A program made the translations under genes and the position numbers. Positions 1 through 7,961 of a stretch of DNA of 64,000 nt are shown piece by piece. Origin of the DNA: Arsukibacterium sp. UBA5043 (lineage in GTDB: Bacteria; Pseudomonadota; Gammaproteobacteria; Enterobacterales; Alteromonadaceae). Under the pieces are notes generated by a model. That model was given only the letters and a program-made list of their open reading frames with translations. It had not been told where the DNA came from and did no database searches. The stretch covers positions 440,684 to 504,683 of the forward strand of contig DIBV01000006.1 of the NCBI GenBank assembly GCA_002415085.1. The letters run 5' to 3'. The number at the start of each line of letters is the position of its first letter. Position 1 is the stretch's first letter.

Positions 1-355
1 GGCGTTGCAAACTAACCGCCACGGTGGCCCCCTGTTGCAGGCAACGCCGGCTACCTAAACAGAAATACAACATTATGGCATCTAATACCAGTGGCAGTTC
101 TGATACCAGATAAACCCCATATACGATAGCGAGGGGAACCAGCACCACCAGCAGCAGTGCCAGGGTGCCGGACAATTGCTGCTGAAAATTGCTGCGCTTG
201 ATATCCGGATGCACTTTTTTAGCCAGACGTTGCAGGATTACGGCAAAGGCGCTAAACGGTGCCCTGGCACCAGGCAAAACCAGCAGCCTGCTGAGCAGCA
301 GCGCCAGTAACGCCATTGCTGGCCAGGCAGGAACCGCTGCCAGCCATGACATCAT
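1..355 (-). CDS. CobD/CbiB-like cobalamin biosynthesis membrane protein, 3' part beyond left edge
   Basis: Only the first 118 codons are inside the window. The protein starts MMSWLAAVPAW and has at least two hydrophobic segments around the block KRSNFQQQLSGTLALLLVVL. This resembles the CobD/CbiB family, the membrane enzyme that attaches aminopropanol to cobyrinate in B12 synthesis; in some gammaproteobacteria a divergent member follows mtnN. The ATG at 355-353 overlaps the TGA of mtnN (ATGA), so the two genes are translationally coupled. The family call is from remembered resemblance and gene order. An AmpE-like or unrelated membrane protein is not excluded, since the diagnostic C-terminal part is missing. 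Confidence 0.55.
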   Translation of the reverse strand, partial: MMSWLAAVPAWPAMALLALLLSRLLVLPGARAPFSAFAVILQRLAKKVHPDIKRSNFQQQLSGTLALLLVVLVPLAIVYGVYLVSELPLVLDAIMLYFCLGSRRCLQQGATVAVSLQR

Positions 356-1065
356 GTTAAACTTACGTTGCTCAGTTGATTTAGCAGGGCAACCACCATT
401 GCCGAACTGTTTTTAGAGGCCACTTCCAGATAGGCATCAAACGAGACGGGGGATTCTTTACCGGCAATATCACTAAGGCTTCTGATCACCACAAAAGGGG
501 TGTTAAGCATATGGCAAACCTGAGCAATGGCCGCCCCTTCCATTTCGACCGCCAGCATAGTGGGGAAGCGCTCACGGGTTTGCGCTATGCGCTCTGGATC
601 ACACATAAAACTGTCGCCAGTGGTGATGAGGCCACTTTTGGTGTTACAAAAGCCCAGACTGCTAATCGTCTGCTCAGCGGCACTGACCAGCTGTGGGTGG
701 GCAAGATAAGCCGCCGGCATTTGTGGTACCTGACCATACTCGTAACCAAACGCCGTAACATCAACATCATGATGGCGTACTTCAGTACCAATGGCGATAT
801 CACCAACACTCAGCGCTGGATCAAATCCCCCTGCCGAGCCAGTATTGATAATGCAATCCGGTTTAAAATGATCGATCAGTAAAGTCGTCGCCACGGCTGC
901 GGCCACTTTACCAATACCCGATTGCACAATGACTGCGTCGTTGCCTGAGAGCTTACCGCGATAAAACAGGTAGTTGCCAATCTGTTCGGTTGTCACCTCA
1001 CTAAGTTGCTGTTTTAGTAACGCAACTTCCGGTTCCATTGCACCGATAATACCAAATAGTTTCAT
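352..1065 (-). CDS. mtnN: 5'-methylthioadenosine/S-adenosylhomocysteine nucleosidase
   Basis: Cytosolic enzyme that hydrolyses the glycosidic bond of methylthioadenosine and S-adenosylhomocysteine, releasing adenine. It feeds methionine salvage and, by making S-ribosylhomocysteine, the AI-2 pathway. The 237-residue length is normal for the family. Visible landmarks are the N-terminal GIIGAMEPEV (Glu13 corresponds to the catalytic Glu12 of E. coli), the substrate loop AVEMEGAAIAQVC and the catalytic Asp in RSLSDIAG. A Shine-Dalgarno AGAGG lies 8-12 bases before the ATG. The downstream cobD-like gene overlaps its stop codon, so the two form an operon. Confidence 0.97.
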   Translation of the reverse strand: MKLFGIIGAMEPEVALLKQQLSEVTTEQIGNYLFYRGKLSGNDAVIVQSGIGKVAAAVATTLLIDHFKPDCIINTGSAGGFDPALSVGDIAIGTEVRHHDVDVTAFGYEYGQVPQMPAAYLAHPQLVSAAEQTISSLGFCNTKSGLITTGDSFMCDPERIAQTRERFPTMLAVEMEGAAIAQVCHMLNTPFVVIRSLSDIAGKESPVSFDAYLEVASKNSSAMVVALLNQLSNVSLT

Positions 1066-1125
1066 AACAGGGCCTCTGCAGTAAAAAGCGCTAGTATAAA
1101 GGCCTTGGGTCAGAAAATCCTCTGT

Positions 1126-2022
1126 TTATGCTGGTGTGTTGAGCGTAATTTGGCCGGCAGGGCCTGCCGCGGTAAGTTTTCCCTGTTGATAATCGCGGAT
1201 AGCCTGCTCAATTTCTGCCGGGGTATTCATGACAAAGGGACCATATTGCGCTATCGGTTCGTTAATTGGCTTACCTGCCAGCAAAATAACACTGACATCA
1301 GCATTGGCAAACAGGGTGACACTGTTGCCCTGGCTTAATAAGCCTGCATGGTGCTCTTTTAATTGCTGCAGGGTATCCGCGTTTTTTACCGCAACTGCGC
1401 CTTCAAAAGGATACAACAGCGCATGATGGTCTTGCGGCAGTGTTAGCTTCAGCTCGGTACCCGCCTGCAGCCGGATATCATAAAACTGGGGTTCAGTGCT
1501 TAACCCCAGAATGGGCCCCTGCACTTCGTTGCCGTCATATTGGAAACTTCCAGCGATAACTTTAACACTGACGCCGTTGGCGGGCCGGCACAGCGGGATT
1601 TTCTGCGGCGGAATATCAGCATAAGTCGCTGGTTTCATTTTCTCACTGGCCGGTAAGTTCAACCAAAGCTGAAGGCCGCGCATTAACCCCTGTTCCTGCT
1701 GCGGCATTTCAGAGTGAATAATACCGCGACCTGCGGTCATCCATTGGACGCCGCCACTTTTTAAATGCCCTTTGTTGCCTAAATGGTCTTCGTGCAGCAT
1801 ATGGCCATCGAGCATGTAGGTAACTGTTTCAAAACCGCGATGCGGGTGGGGTGGAAAGCCCTTAATATAATCGCCGGCTTGTTCCGAACCAAAACAGTCA
1901 AGCATTAAAAACGGATCAAACCGTAATTGGGCATTTAAGCCAAGACTACGTTTAATTTTCACACCGGCACCATCTGATACCGATGTGGCGGGAATTATTT
2001 GCTGTAAATGGCGATTGATCAT
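1126..2022 (-). CDS. Pirin family bicupin protein
   Basis: A 298-residue two-domain cupin of the pirin family. Bacterial members bind a metal and some oxidise quercetin; many have no known substrate. The N-terminal cupin carries the metal ligands in PPHPHRGFETVTYML (two His) and in GGVQWMTAGRGIIHSEMP (His and Glu), so the metal site looks intact. An upstream in-frame ATG at 2052 would add ten residues, but the ATG at 2022 is preceded by TGGAG at good spacing and begins MINRHLQQI, so it is preferred. The gene lies 60 bases upstream of mtnN on the same strand and may be cotranscribed with it. Substrate and pathway cannot be read from the sequence. Confidence 0.93.
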   Translation of the reverse strand: MINRHLQQIIPATSVSDGAGVKIKRSLGLNAQLRFDPFLMLDCFGSEQAGDYIKGFPPHPHRGFETVTYMLDGHMLHEDHLGNKGHLKSGGVQWMTAGRGIIHSEMPQQEQGLMRGLQLWLNLPASEKMKPATYADIPPQKIPLCRPANGVSVKVIAGSFQYDGNEVQGPILGLSTEPQFYDIRLQAGTELKLTLPQDHHALLYPFEGAVAVKNADTLQQLKEHHAGLLSQGNSVTLFANADVSVILLAGKPINEPIAQYGPFVMNTPAEIEQAIRDYQQGKLTAAGPAGQITLNTPA

Positions 2023-2230
2023 GGTGTGCTCCAGGCAAAAGATGTCTTTCAACTATTAAAGCGCAACTTATCAGAATAGAAAATGCCATTTTACCCGGAG
2101 CTTTGTTCGAAAAAATTGAAAGATTAACAATGGCGGTATTAAGTTCAGCAGCTGTTAAGTCTGGACGGGTAATATGGCAGACATCTTGCGACACTCAGTT
2201 GTAGACATGAAAAGTAATGGAGTAACAAAC

Positions 2231-2767
2231 ATGAAAAAATTATTATTAGCATCAGTTCTGGTGGCAACAACAGTAAGCGCAAATAGTATGGCTAACCCGG
2301 TGTGGGATTATGTCGGTGCCGGTTACACTGATGCCGCTGGCGATGGCCCTTACGTAGAAGGCTCTTTTCGGTTAAATCGCAACTGGGTTGCTGATGCCAG
2401 TTACGCCCGTCTGTCCAATGGTCCTTTTGATGCTAATCAGTTAAAAGCTGGTTTAAATTACATTATGGGTACAACTCTGGATTTTTCACCTAACACCCAA
2501 ACTTACCTGCTGGGTGGTGTTGAAAACTGGTCGGGCGATGCTGATGAAACCGGCGCTTATGCTGGTGTTGGTATTCGCCATCCGCTAACGCCACAAGTCG
2601 AGTTATACAGTGAAGCAACTTATCATACCGTGTATGACGATCACGGCAGTCTGGCTGGCGGCATTGCTTATTTTTTAAGTCCGGACTGGGCCATTCGCGG
2701 TAACCTGGCACTTAATAGCGGTGATACTAAAAATGAGTTCCGTTTTGGTGTGTCATACCAGTTCTGA
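2231..2767 (+). CDS. Small outer-membrane beta-barrel protein
   Basis: A 178-residue exported protein. The start is the ATG at 2231, which follows TGGAG by 8 bases and begins MKKLLLASVLVATTVSA, a typical Sec signal peptide; the longer frame from 2174 would bury this signal. The mature part alternates polar and aromatic residues in short strands (VWDYVGAGYT, YVEGSFRL, FRFGVSYQF) and ends in phenylalanine, the C-terminal signature recognised by the BAM complex. It resembles small eight-stranded YfaZ- or OmpA-barrel-like proteins. No partner gene points to a specific role. A strong terminator follows. Confidence 0.75.
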   Translation: MKKLLLASVLVATTVSANSMANPVWDYVGAGYTDAAGDGPYVEGSFRLNRNWVADASYARLSNGPFDANQLKAGLNYIMGTTLDFSPNTQTYLLGGVENWSGDADETGAYAGVGIRHPLTPQVELYSEATYHTVYDDHGSLAGGIAYFLSPDWAIRGNLALNSGDTKNEFRFGVSYQF

Positions 2768-2824
2768 TTAACCATGCTCAGAGGCGCTGCCAATAGCATC
2801 GCCTTCCAGTTTGCTTGCAGGTTT

Positions 2825-2847
2825 GCCGGGTTTATCCCGGCTTTTTT
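2825..2847 (+). terminator. Intrinsic terminator after the beta-barrel gene
   Basis: GCCGGG-TTTA-TCCCGGC hairpin followed by six T, 58 bases after the barrel gene stop. The T run is on the + strand only, so it serves the barrel gene and not the facing ogt gene. Confidence 0.85.
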
Positions 2848-2858
2848 CTGACTGAAGA

Positions 2859-3323
2859 TTAACCTTGCACGCTGACCCTTTGCTCATGGTCCAATAACCA
2901 GGCTTTATTGTCCAGGCCGCCCGCATAGCCTGTGAGGGTGCCATTAGCGCCAATTACCCGATGACACGGCACCACTATTGCCAGCGGATTCTTGCCATTA
3001 GCCGCACCCACTGCCCGAACTGCTTTAGGGTTAGCAATATCATTGGCAAGCCTGGCATAGCTGCAGGTTGTGCCATAGGGCAGCTGACACAGTGCTTGCC
3101 ATACTTGCTGCTGAAACGGGGTGCCAGTGGCTGCCAGTGGCAGCGTAAATGTGGTTAAGTTGCCCGCAAAGTACTGCTGAAGCTGTGTAGCCGTCAGTCT
3201 GGTCAGGGCGGATGAAGCATCAGGAGTGTCAGCGATTTTGCCAAGATTAATCCTGAGTAAGCCCTGCTCGTTGGCAAAGATTTGCACCGCACCCAGCGGG
3301 CTGTCGATAGTTTGCTGAAACAT
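2859..3323 (-). CDS. ogt: Methylated-DNA-protein cysteine methyltransferase (Ogt type)
   Basis: A 154-residue suicide DNA-repair protein that removes the methyl group from O6-methylguanine (and O4-methylthymine) onto its own cysteine. The acceptor is Cys120 in the invariant PCHRVIG motif; the helix-turn-helix stretch YARLANDIANPKAVRAVG and the GYAGG turn near the C-terminus are present. The ATG at 3323 follows a perfect AGGAGG lying inside the last codons of the upstream glycosylase gene, whose TAA is one base before this ATG. That ribosome site decides the start over the in-frame ATG at 3362 and indicates translational coupling. There is no Ada regulatory half; those functions are in the upstream gene. 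Confidence 0.96.
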   Translation of the reverse strand: MFQQTIDSPLGAVQIFANEQGLLRINLGKIADTPDASSALTRLTATQLQQYFAGNLTTFTLPLAATGTPFQQQVWQALCQLPYGTTCSYARLANDIANPKAVRAVGAANGKNPLAIVVPCHRVIGANGTLTGYAGGLDNKAWLLDHEQRVSVQG

Positions 3324-3324
3324 T

Positions 3325-4698
3325 TTATCCTCCTTTTTGCAACCAGAGCTGAAAGGTGGCATAACTTCGCCATGGTGCCAGAGTGCCAGTATTCACGGTT
3401 TGCTTGTCGGCTCTGGCTAAGGCCTTTTGAATACCCAAATCCCCAGCCAGCCAAATATCACTATCACTCTGGCCGCGCATTTTAGCGTAACTAACGGTCC
3501 AGGGGCCAATCCCTTTGATATCAAGCCACTGCTCCGGTGAAGCCTCTGGCTGTGCCAGCACAAAAGCCGCCAGATCCCGTAAAGTTTGCCGACGTAATGC
3601 CGGCACTTTAATCATAGCTAACTGGCTGGCGAATACTGCTTCGGGTGTGGGGAATAGCCGTTTGTCATCAGTAACGGCTGTGCCCAGTTCTTGTACCAGT
3701 CGGTTAAGCTGGGTGCGGGCACCTGCTACGCTTACCTGCTGGCCAAGGATTGCCCTGACGCCGGCCTCCCAGGTATTCCATAGCCCGGGAATGCGCAAGC
3801 CGCTAAGCAACTGCTCAGTAAATAACGGGTGACTGGCCAGTTGCTGTTCAATTTGCAGCATGTTGGTGTCCAGATCCAGCAGGCGGCGTAGCTTTTGTAC
3901 CAGTGAACTCAGGCCGCGCCTGCCAGACCAATGCAAGGTTAGGGTCAGGCTGCTGGCGGTTTTAGGTGCAACCTCAAACCAGCCTGCGTGTTGTAAGTAG
4001 CTAAAGGTCCGGCCGTAACGGTCTGCTTCAACCCATTCCACACCGGTTAAAGTGCGTGCCTGCCAGAACGTAAGCATACTGTCCCATGCTAACGGCGGCC
4101 TGTAGCTTAACTCAAGCTTCAGGCCATTATTGGCATGTTCTGGATGATGCCGCCGGATGGCTGACGGATTCAACCGCAGCTGTTTAACAAAGGCGTCGTT
4201 AAAGCGACGGACACTGTTAAAGCCCGCCTGATAAGCAATACAAGAGACAGGTAGGTGAGTTTCATGTAGCAACTTTTTGGCAAACAGCACTTGTTGATTT
4301 AACGCATACTGAGTTGGTGTTACTCCCAGTTGCTGCTGAAAAAGCTTGCGCAGGTAACGATCGGTAATTCCCAGGCGTAACGCTAAATCAGCCTGCGTAT
4401 GCTGTTGCAAACTGCCTTCATCAATTAAACGCAGCGCTCGTTGTAACGTGGTTTGGGTGCCTTGCCATGCTGGCGAACCCGGCGCGCTGTCTGGCCGGCA
4501 GCGTAAACAGGGCCGAAAGCCGGCTTGACTGGCCGCTGCGGCAGAAGCATAGTAGTTAACCTGCGATTCAGCGGGCGCTTTGGCTGGACAAACAGATCGG
4601 CAATAAATTCCGGTGCTGCGTACTGCCGTAAAAAACAAGCCATCAAATCTGGCATCACGGGCAAGTCTGGCTTGCTGGCACATTGCGCGACTTAACAT
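3325..4698 (-). CDS. alkA: Ada-type regulatory domain fused to AlkA 3-methyladenine DNA glycosylase
   Basis: A 457-residue fusion. Residues 1-75 are the Ada metal-binding domain with zinc cysteines Cys33, Cys37, Cys64 and Cys67, one of which accepts methyl groups from DNA phosphotriesters in Ada. Residues about 85-185 are an AraC-type helix-turn-helix domain (SCIAYQAGFNSVRRFNDAF). Residues about 190-457 are AlkA: an N-terminal domain, then the helix-hairpin-helix KGIGPWT and the catalytic Asp420 in LAGDLGIQKA, which removes 3-methyladenine and related bases. With the coupled downstream ogt, the pair covers the functions that E. coli divides among Ada and AlkA. Autoregulation by methylated Ada domain is likely by analogy; I did not identify an operator. 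Confidence 0.93.
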   Translation of the reverse strand: MLSRAMCQQARLARDARFDGLFFTAVRSTGIYCRSVCPAKAPAESQVNYYASAAAASQAGFRPCLRCRPDSAPGSPAWQGTQTTLQRALRLIDEGSLQQHTQADLALRLGITDRYLRKLFQQQLGVTPTQYALNQQVLFAKKLLHETHLPVSCIAYQAGFNSVRRFNDAFVKQLRLNPSAIRRHHPEHANNGLKLELSYRPPLAWDSMLTFWQARTLTGVEWVEADRYGRTFSYLQHAGWFEVAPKTASSLTLTLHWSGRRGLSSLVQKLRRLLDLDTNMLQIEQQLASHPLFTEQLLSGLRIPGLWNTWEAGVRAILGQQVSVAGARTQLNRLVQELGTAVTDDKRLFPTPEAVFASQLAMIKVPALRRQTLRDLAAFVLAQPEASPEQWLDIKGIGPWTVSYAKMRGQSDSDIWLAGDLGIQKALARADKQTVNTGTLAPWRSYATFQLWLQKGG

Positions 4699-4900
4699 AA
4701 CTGAAGCTACTCATTCTGGAATAGCCTGAGTATATCAATAACCTTTGTGAAAGCTGGCCGGATCCGGAACTAAAAGATAATTTAATGCCTTCGCGGGATA
4801 AGTTGTATTGCAGTTCGCAAAGCTGCGGCTTAATATCAATGACAGTGTGTCGGGGCAACATAACAGCGGCCAGTGAGGCCGGTTTAGTACAGGAGTTGTA

Positions 4901-5242
4901 ATGTTAGAAAGCTTTTTTATTCAGTTAAGCACTGAACCTGAAACCATTAGTTTTCAGCAAAGTATTGGTATGATTGACCAGATGTACCATTTTCAGCCAT
5001 GCGACTTTAAAAATGGTGAGTTGCACAATCCGGCTGGTGAGAATACCGGCGCCTGTAAAATACTTGCCTTTGGTTCACTTCATCAGTTGTCTGAACCACA
5101 AACGCTGTTTTTATTTGGTGATTATTACCAGGAAGTACTCGCCGATCCTAAAGGTGATGATCATCCGAATATCCGTAACTTTATGCGAAGCGGCTGGGAT
5201 GGGGTGAGCTTTGAGCGGCAACCATTGAGTTTAAAGCAGTAA
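4901..5242 (+). CDS. HopJ family protein
   Basis: A 113-residue protein of the HopJ family, named after a Pseudomonas syringae type III effector but widespread in free-living proteobacteria without such a secretion system. The family core is clear: ENTGACKILAFGSL, FGDYYQEVLADP, and DHPNIRNFMRSGW near the end. No signal peptide or secretion genes are nearby, so a housekeeping or stress role in the cytosol is more likely than delivery into a host. GGAG precedes the ATG by 7 bases. The 202-base gap to the divergent alkA gene must hold both promoters. Confidence 0.85.
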   Translation: MLESFFIQLSTEPETISFQQSIGMIDQMYHFQPCDFKNGELHNPAGENTGACKILAFGSLHQLSEPQTLFLFGDYYQEVLADPKGDDHPNIRNFMRSGWDGVSFERQPLSLKQ

Positions 5243-5275
5243 CGCACCGCCGTTATGCCGGTACTTCCTGTTTGT

Positions 5276-5303
5276 CAGGATGACCTGGCTCCAGGTCATC
5301 CTG
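5276..5303. repeat. Perfect 13-bp inverted repeat
   Basis: CAGGATGACCTGG, two bases, then its exact reverse complement, 33 bases after the hopJ stop. No T run follows on either strand, so it is not a standard terminator. It may end hopJ transcripts in another way, protect the 3' end, or be a cruciform/protein site. The remaining bases up to 5538 hold no supported gene. Confidence 0.6.
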
Positions 5304-5538
5304 CACTCCTGCGCTAACTTATTCAGGCTGCTGTTTTATTGGTGTCAGCTACCTGATTTTCATCCGCCTTTTTCGCCGCTTTGATCTTGTTGCTGTGCTG
5401 CAGCTGATGACTTGCAGTTCCGTTTTTCTTTGTTTAATAACAGGCTATTTTCTCCAACTACCGCGCTGTGCTATGTTGACGAAAAAGCTGGCGGTCTTGC
5501 CGCTACCATAACAATAATAAAATGACACAGGACCCAAT

Positions 5539-6774
5539 ATGTCTCAACCACCCATGTTTACAAATGATGCTGTGGTGCTCGGCCTGCTGGCGGTTATCCT
5601 TGGCCTGGTATTTTATACCAGCCACAGTAGCAACCGTGCTTGTCGAAGCTTTTACAAATATATTCCTGCTTTATTGCTTTGCTATTTTATTCCTTCGTTA
5701 TTAAACAGTTTTAATATTATCGATGGTGAAGCGTCATCACTCTACAAAATGGCGTCACGTTATCTGCTGCCTGCCAGCCTGATTTTGCTTACCCTGAGTG
5801 TGGATTTTAAAGCCATTCTGGGCCTGGGACCCAAGGCACTGATTATGTTTTTTACCGGTACCTTAGGCATAATTATCGGCGGGCCAATAGCGTTACTCAG
5901 CGTGGGTTATTTTTTTCCGGAACAGCTGGGTGGCGATGTCTGGCGCGGTTTGGCCACCGTTGCCGGCAGCTGGATTGGCGGCGGTGCGAATCAGGCAGCA
6001 ATGAAAGAAGTATTTGAGGTAGACGGCAGTTTATTCTCAGTTATGATCACCGTTGATGTATTGGTAGCAAATGTCTGGTTAGCGGTGTTGTTATTTGTGG
6101 CCAGCCGGGCTAAGCAAATTGATGCAGCTAACGGCGCCGATACCCGTGCTATTGGACATTTACAACAGAAAATAGAGCAATACCAGGCTGAAAACTCCCG
6201 TATTCCCACCATTGAGGATATTATGCTTATCGTGGCAGTGGCATTTGGGGTCACAGGCCTGGCGCATGCCCTTGCTGACGTCATTGCACCATGGATAGGG
6301 CAGGTGGCACCGCATCTGGCGGATTACAGCTTAACCAGCGGCTTTTTCTGGCTGGTCGTTATTGCCACCACCGTTGGTTTACTATTGTCATTAACACCGG
6401 CTCGTAAACTCGAGGGAGCAGGCGCATCTAAGGTCGGTACAGCATTTTTATATATATTGGTAGCGACCATCGGCATGCAGATGGATGTTACGGCAATTTT
6501 CAGTAACAAATTAATGTTTCTGGTAGGGATCATCTGGATGCTGGTGCATGCGATCTTGTTACTGGTGGTAGCAAGGGCTATTAAGGCTCCGATGTTTTAT
6601 CTGGCCGTGGGCAGTCAGGCTAATGTCGGCGGTGCCGCCTCGGCTCCTGTTGTGGCGGCTGCATTTCATCCGTCGCTGGCACCGGTTGGCGTGCTGTTGG
6701 CCGTTCTGGGTTATGGTTTGGGCACTTATGGTGCTTATATTTGTGGGTTGATTTTGCAGCAGGTTGCGCCCTAG
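5539..6774 (+). CDS. DUF819 family integral membrane protein (YjcL-like)
   Basis: A 411-residue polytopic inner-membrane protein with about ten hydrophobic segments, matching the DUF819 family in length and in signature stretches such as GSWIGGGANQAAMKEVF and SQANVGGAASAPVVAAAF. The two glycine/alanine-rich motifs in separate halves suggest an inverted-repeat transporter fold. The substrate is unknown. A hydrophilic loop around residues 190-220 divides the protein. AGGA lies before the ATG. The next gene starts 39 bases later on the same strand, so the two are probably cotranscribed. Confidence 0.9.
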   Translation: MSQPPMFTNDAVVLGLLAVILGLVFYTSHSSNRACRSFYKYIPALLLCYFIPSLLNSFNIIDGEASSLYKMASRYLLPASLILLTLSVDFKAILGLGPKALIMFFTGTLGIIIGGPIALLSVGYFFPEQLGGDVWRGLATVAGSWIGGGANQAAMKEVFEVDGSLFSVMITVDVLVANVWLAVLLFVASRAKQIDAANGADTRAIGHLQQKIEQYQAENSRIPTIEDIMLIVAVAFGVTGLAHALADVIAPWIGQVAPHLADYSLTSGFFWLVVIATTVGLLLSLTPARKLEGAGASKVGTAFLYILVATIGMQMDVTAIFSNKLMFLVGIIWMLVHAILLLVVARAIKAPMFYLAVGSQANVGGAASAPVVAAAFHPSLAPVGVLLAVLGYGLGTYGAYICGLILQQVAP

Positions 6775-6813
6775 TAAGCTTAGGCTGGCTGCAATAAAAA
6801 AGGAGTTTAACGG

Positions 6814-7899
6814 GTGAGTAACGAATTTAAAACCGAACCAGGCCATTGGGTGCTGATCGTCTTCTTGCTGGTAGCGTTGTATGCCAGCTATCTGCTGATA
6901 GAGCCTTTTATGGGGCCCGTGGTATTAGCATTTGTGTTGTCGTTGCTCTGTTTTCCGGTGCATCAGAGAATTGTTCGTAAGTTTCCCGACAAACCCAATC
7001 TGGCATCGACCCTGACGTGTTCACTATTGGTTGTGGTAATACTGGTGCCTGCTACCTTAGTGATCATGGCGATAGTTCAGCAAGGTATCACCTTTGCAAA
7101 AAACAGTTATCAGTGGGTAGAGAGTGGCGGCGCTGAGCAGCTGTTACAACAGCCTCTGGTTAAAAGTAGTATTAACAAACTTAATGAGTTTTTACCAACC
7201 AGTGATTTCAGCATCAAGGGCGTGATTGACCGGTTAGCAGAGTTCGCGTCTGGCTTTAGCAATGAGCTGCTTAATCTCAGCACTAAAGTACTCGGCGATG
7301 TGACCGGTATGATTATCAGCTTTTTTCTGATGTTATTTGTGCTGTTTTTTTTACTGCGTGATCATAAAAAAATTATTGAAAGTCTGTACTGGGTATTACC
7401 GCTGGCCCGGTCTCAGGAAGAAAAACTGCTTAAGGAAGCCAATACCGTTGCTCGCTCGGCGGTCATGGGTACGTTTCTAACGGCGTTAGCACAGGGCGTT
7501 GCCGGGGGCATTGGCATGGCTATCGTTGGTATGCCGGGCTTATTCTGGGGAACCATGATGGTGTTTGCCTCACTGATACCGGTGGTTGGTGCGGCATTAA
7601 TCTGGGTCCCGGCCAGTTTGTATCTGATCCTAACCGGCGACTGGCCCTGGGCCCTGTTTTTAACCTTGTGGGGCGCTATTCTGGTTGGCTCTATTGATAA
7701 CTTCTTACGACCTGTACTGATGCAGGGCACCTCAAATATGAGTACTCTGGTGCTATTTTTGTCGCTGATTGGTGGTTTGCAGTTATTTGGCGTAATCGGC
7801 CTGATTTACGGTCCCATTATATTCGCACTAACCCATGTACTGATTAAACTTTACACCATTGAATTCAGAGACTTTCTGGAGAAACAAGATAATAGCTGA
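6814..7899 (+). CDS. AI-2E family transporter (YdiK/PerM type)
   Basis: A 361-residue membrane protein with the family arrangement: a pair of N-terminal helices (residues 12-60), a third near 65-85, a soluble region rich in amphipathic helix at about 100-165, and a C-terminal bundle with the conserved GLFWGTMMVFASLIPVVGAA, GSIDNFLRP and IGLIYGPII. Members export varied small molecules; some were linked to AI-2 or sodium/proton exchange, and function cannot be set from sequence. It begins with GTG, supported by AAGGAG 8-9 bases upstream. It follows the DUF819 gene in a probable operon. Confidence 0.92.
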   Translation: MSNEFKTEPGHWVLIVFLLVALYASYLLIEPFMGPVVLAFVLSLLCFPVHQRIVRKFPDKPNLASTLTCSLLVVVILVPATLVIMAIVQQGITFAKNSYQWVESGGAEQLLQQPLVKSSINKLNEFLPTSDFSIKGVIDRLAEFASGFSNELLNLSTKVLGDVTGMIISFFLMLFVLFFLLRDHKKIIESLYWVLPLARSQEEKLLKEANTVARSAVMGTFLTALAQGVAGGIGMAIVGMPGLFWGTMMVFASLIPVVGAALIWVPASLYLILTGDWPWALFLTLWGAILVGSIDNFLRPVLMQGTSNMSTLVLFLSLIGGLQLFGVIGLIYGPIIFALTHVLIKLYTIEFRDFLEKQDNS

Positions 7900-7910
7900 T
7901 CATGCGCCCC

Positions 7911-7940
7911 AGCGGCTCAAACTTTTTTATAAGAGCCGCT
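7911..7940. terminator. Inverted repeat between converging genes, possible terminator
   Basis: AGCGGCTC and GAGCCGCT, 8 bp each, enclose a 14-base A/T-rich loop containing six T. It sits between the AI-2E gene and the converging chemoreceptor gene. The T run lies in the loop and not after the stem, so the terminator call is weak. Confidence 0.4.
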
Positions 7941-7961
7941 GTAAGCATGGTAAAACCTGAA

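Noticed and set aside
4901-5242. Evidence for a type III secretion effector
   Set aside because: HopJ relatives are common in bacteria without such a system; no secretion, chaperone or virulence genes are present.
5311-5420. Basic peptide-like open frame on the minus strand
   Set aside because: The translated composition looks protein-like, but there is no ATG, GTG or TTG after the upstream in-frame stop and no ribosome site.
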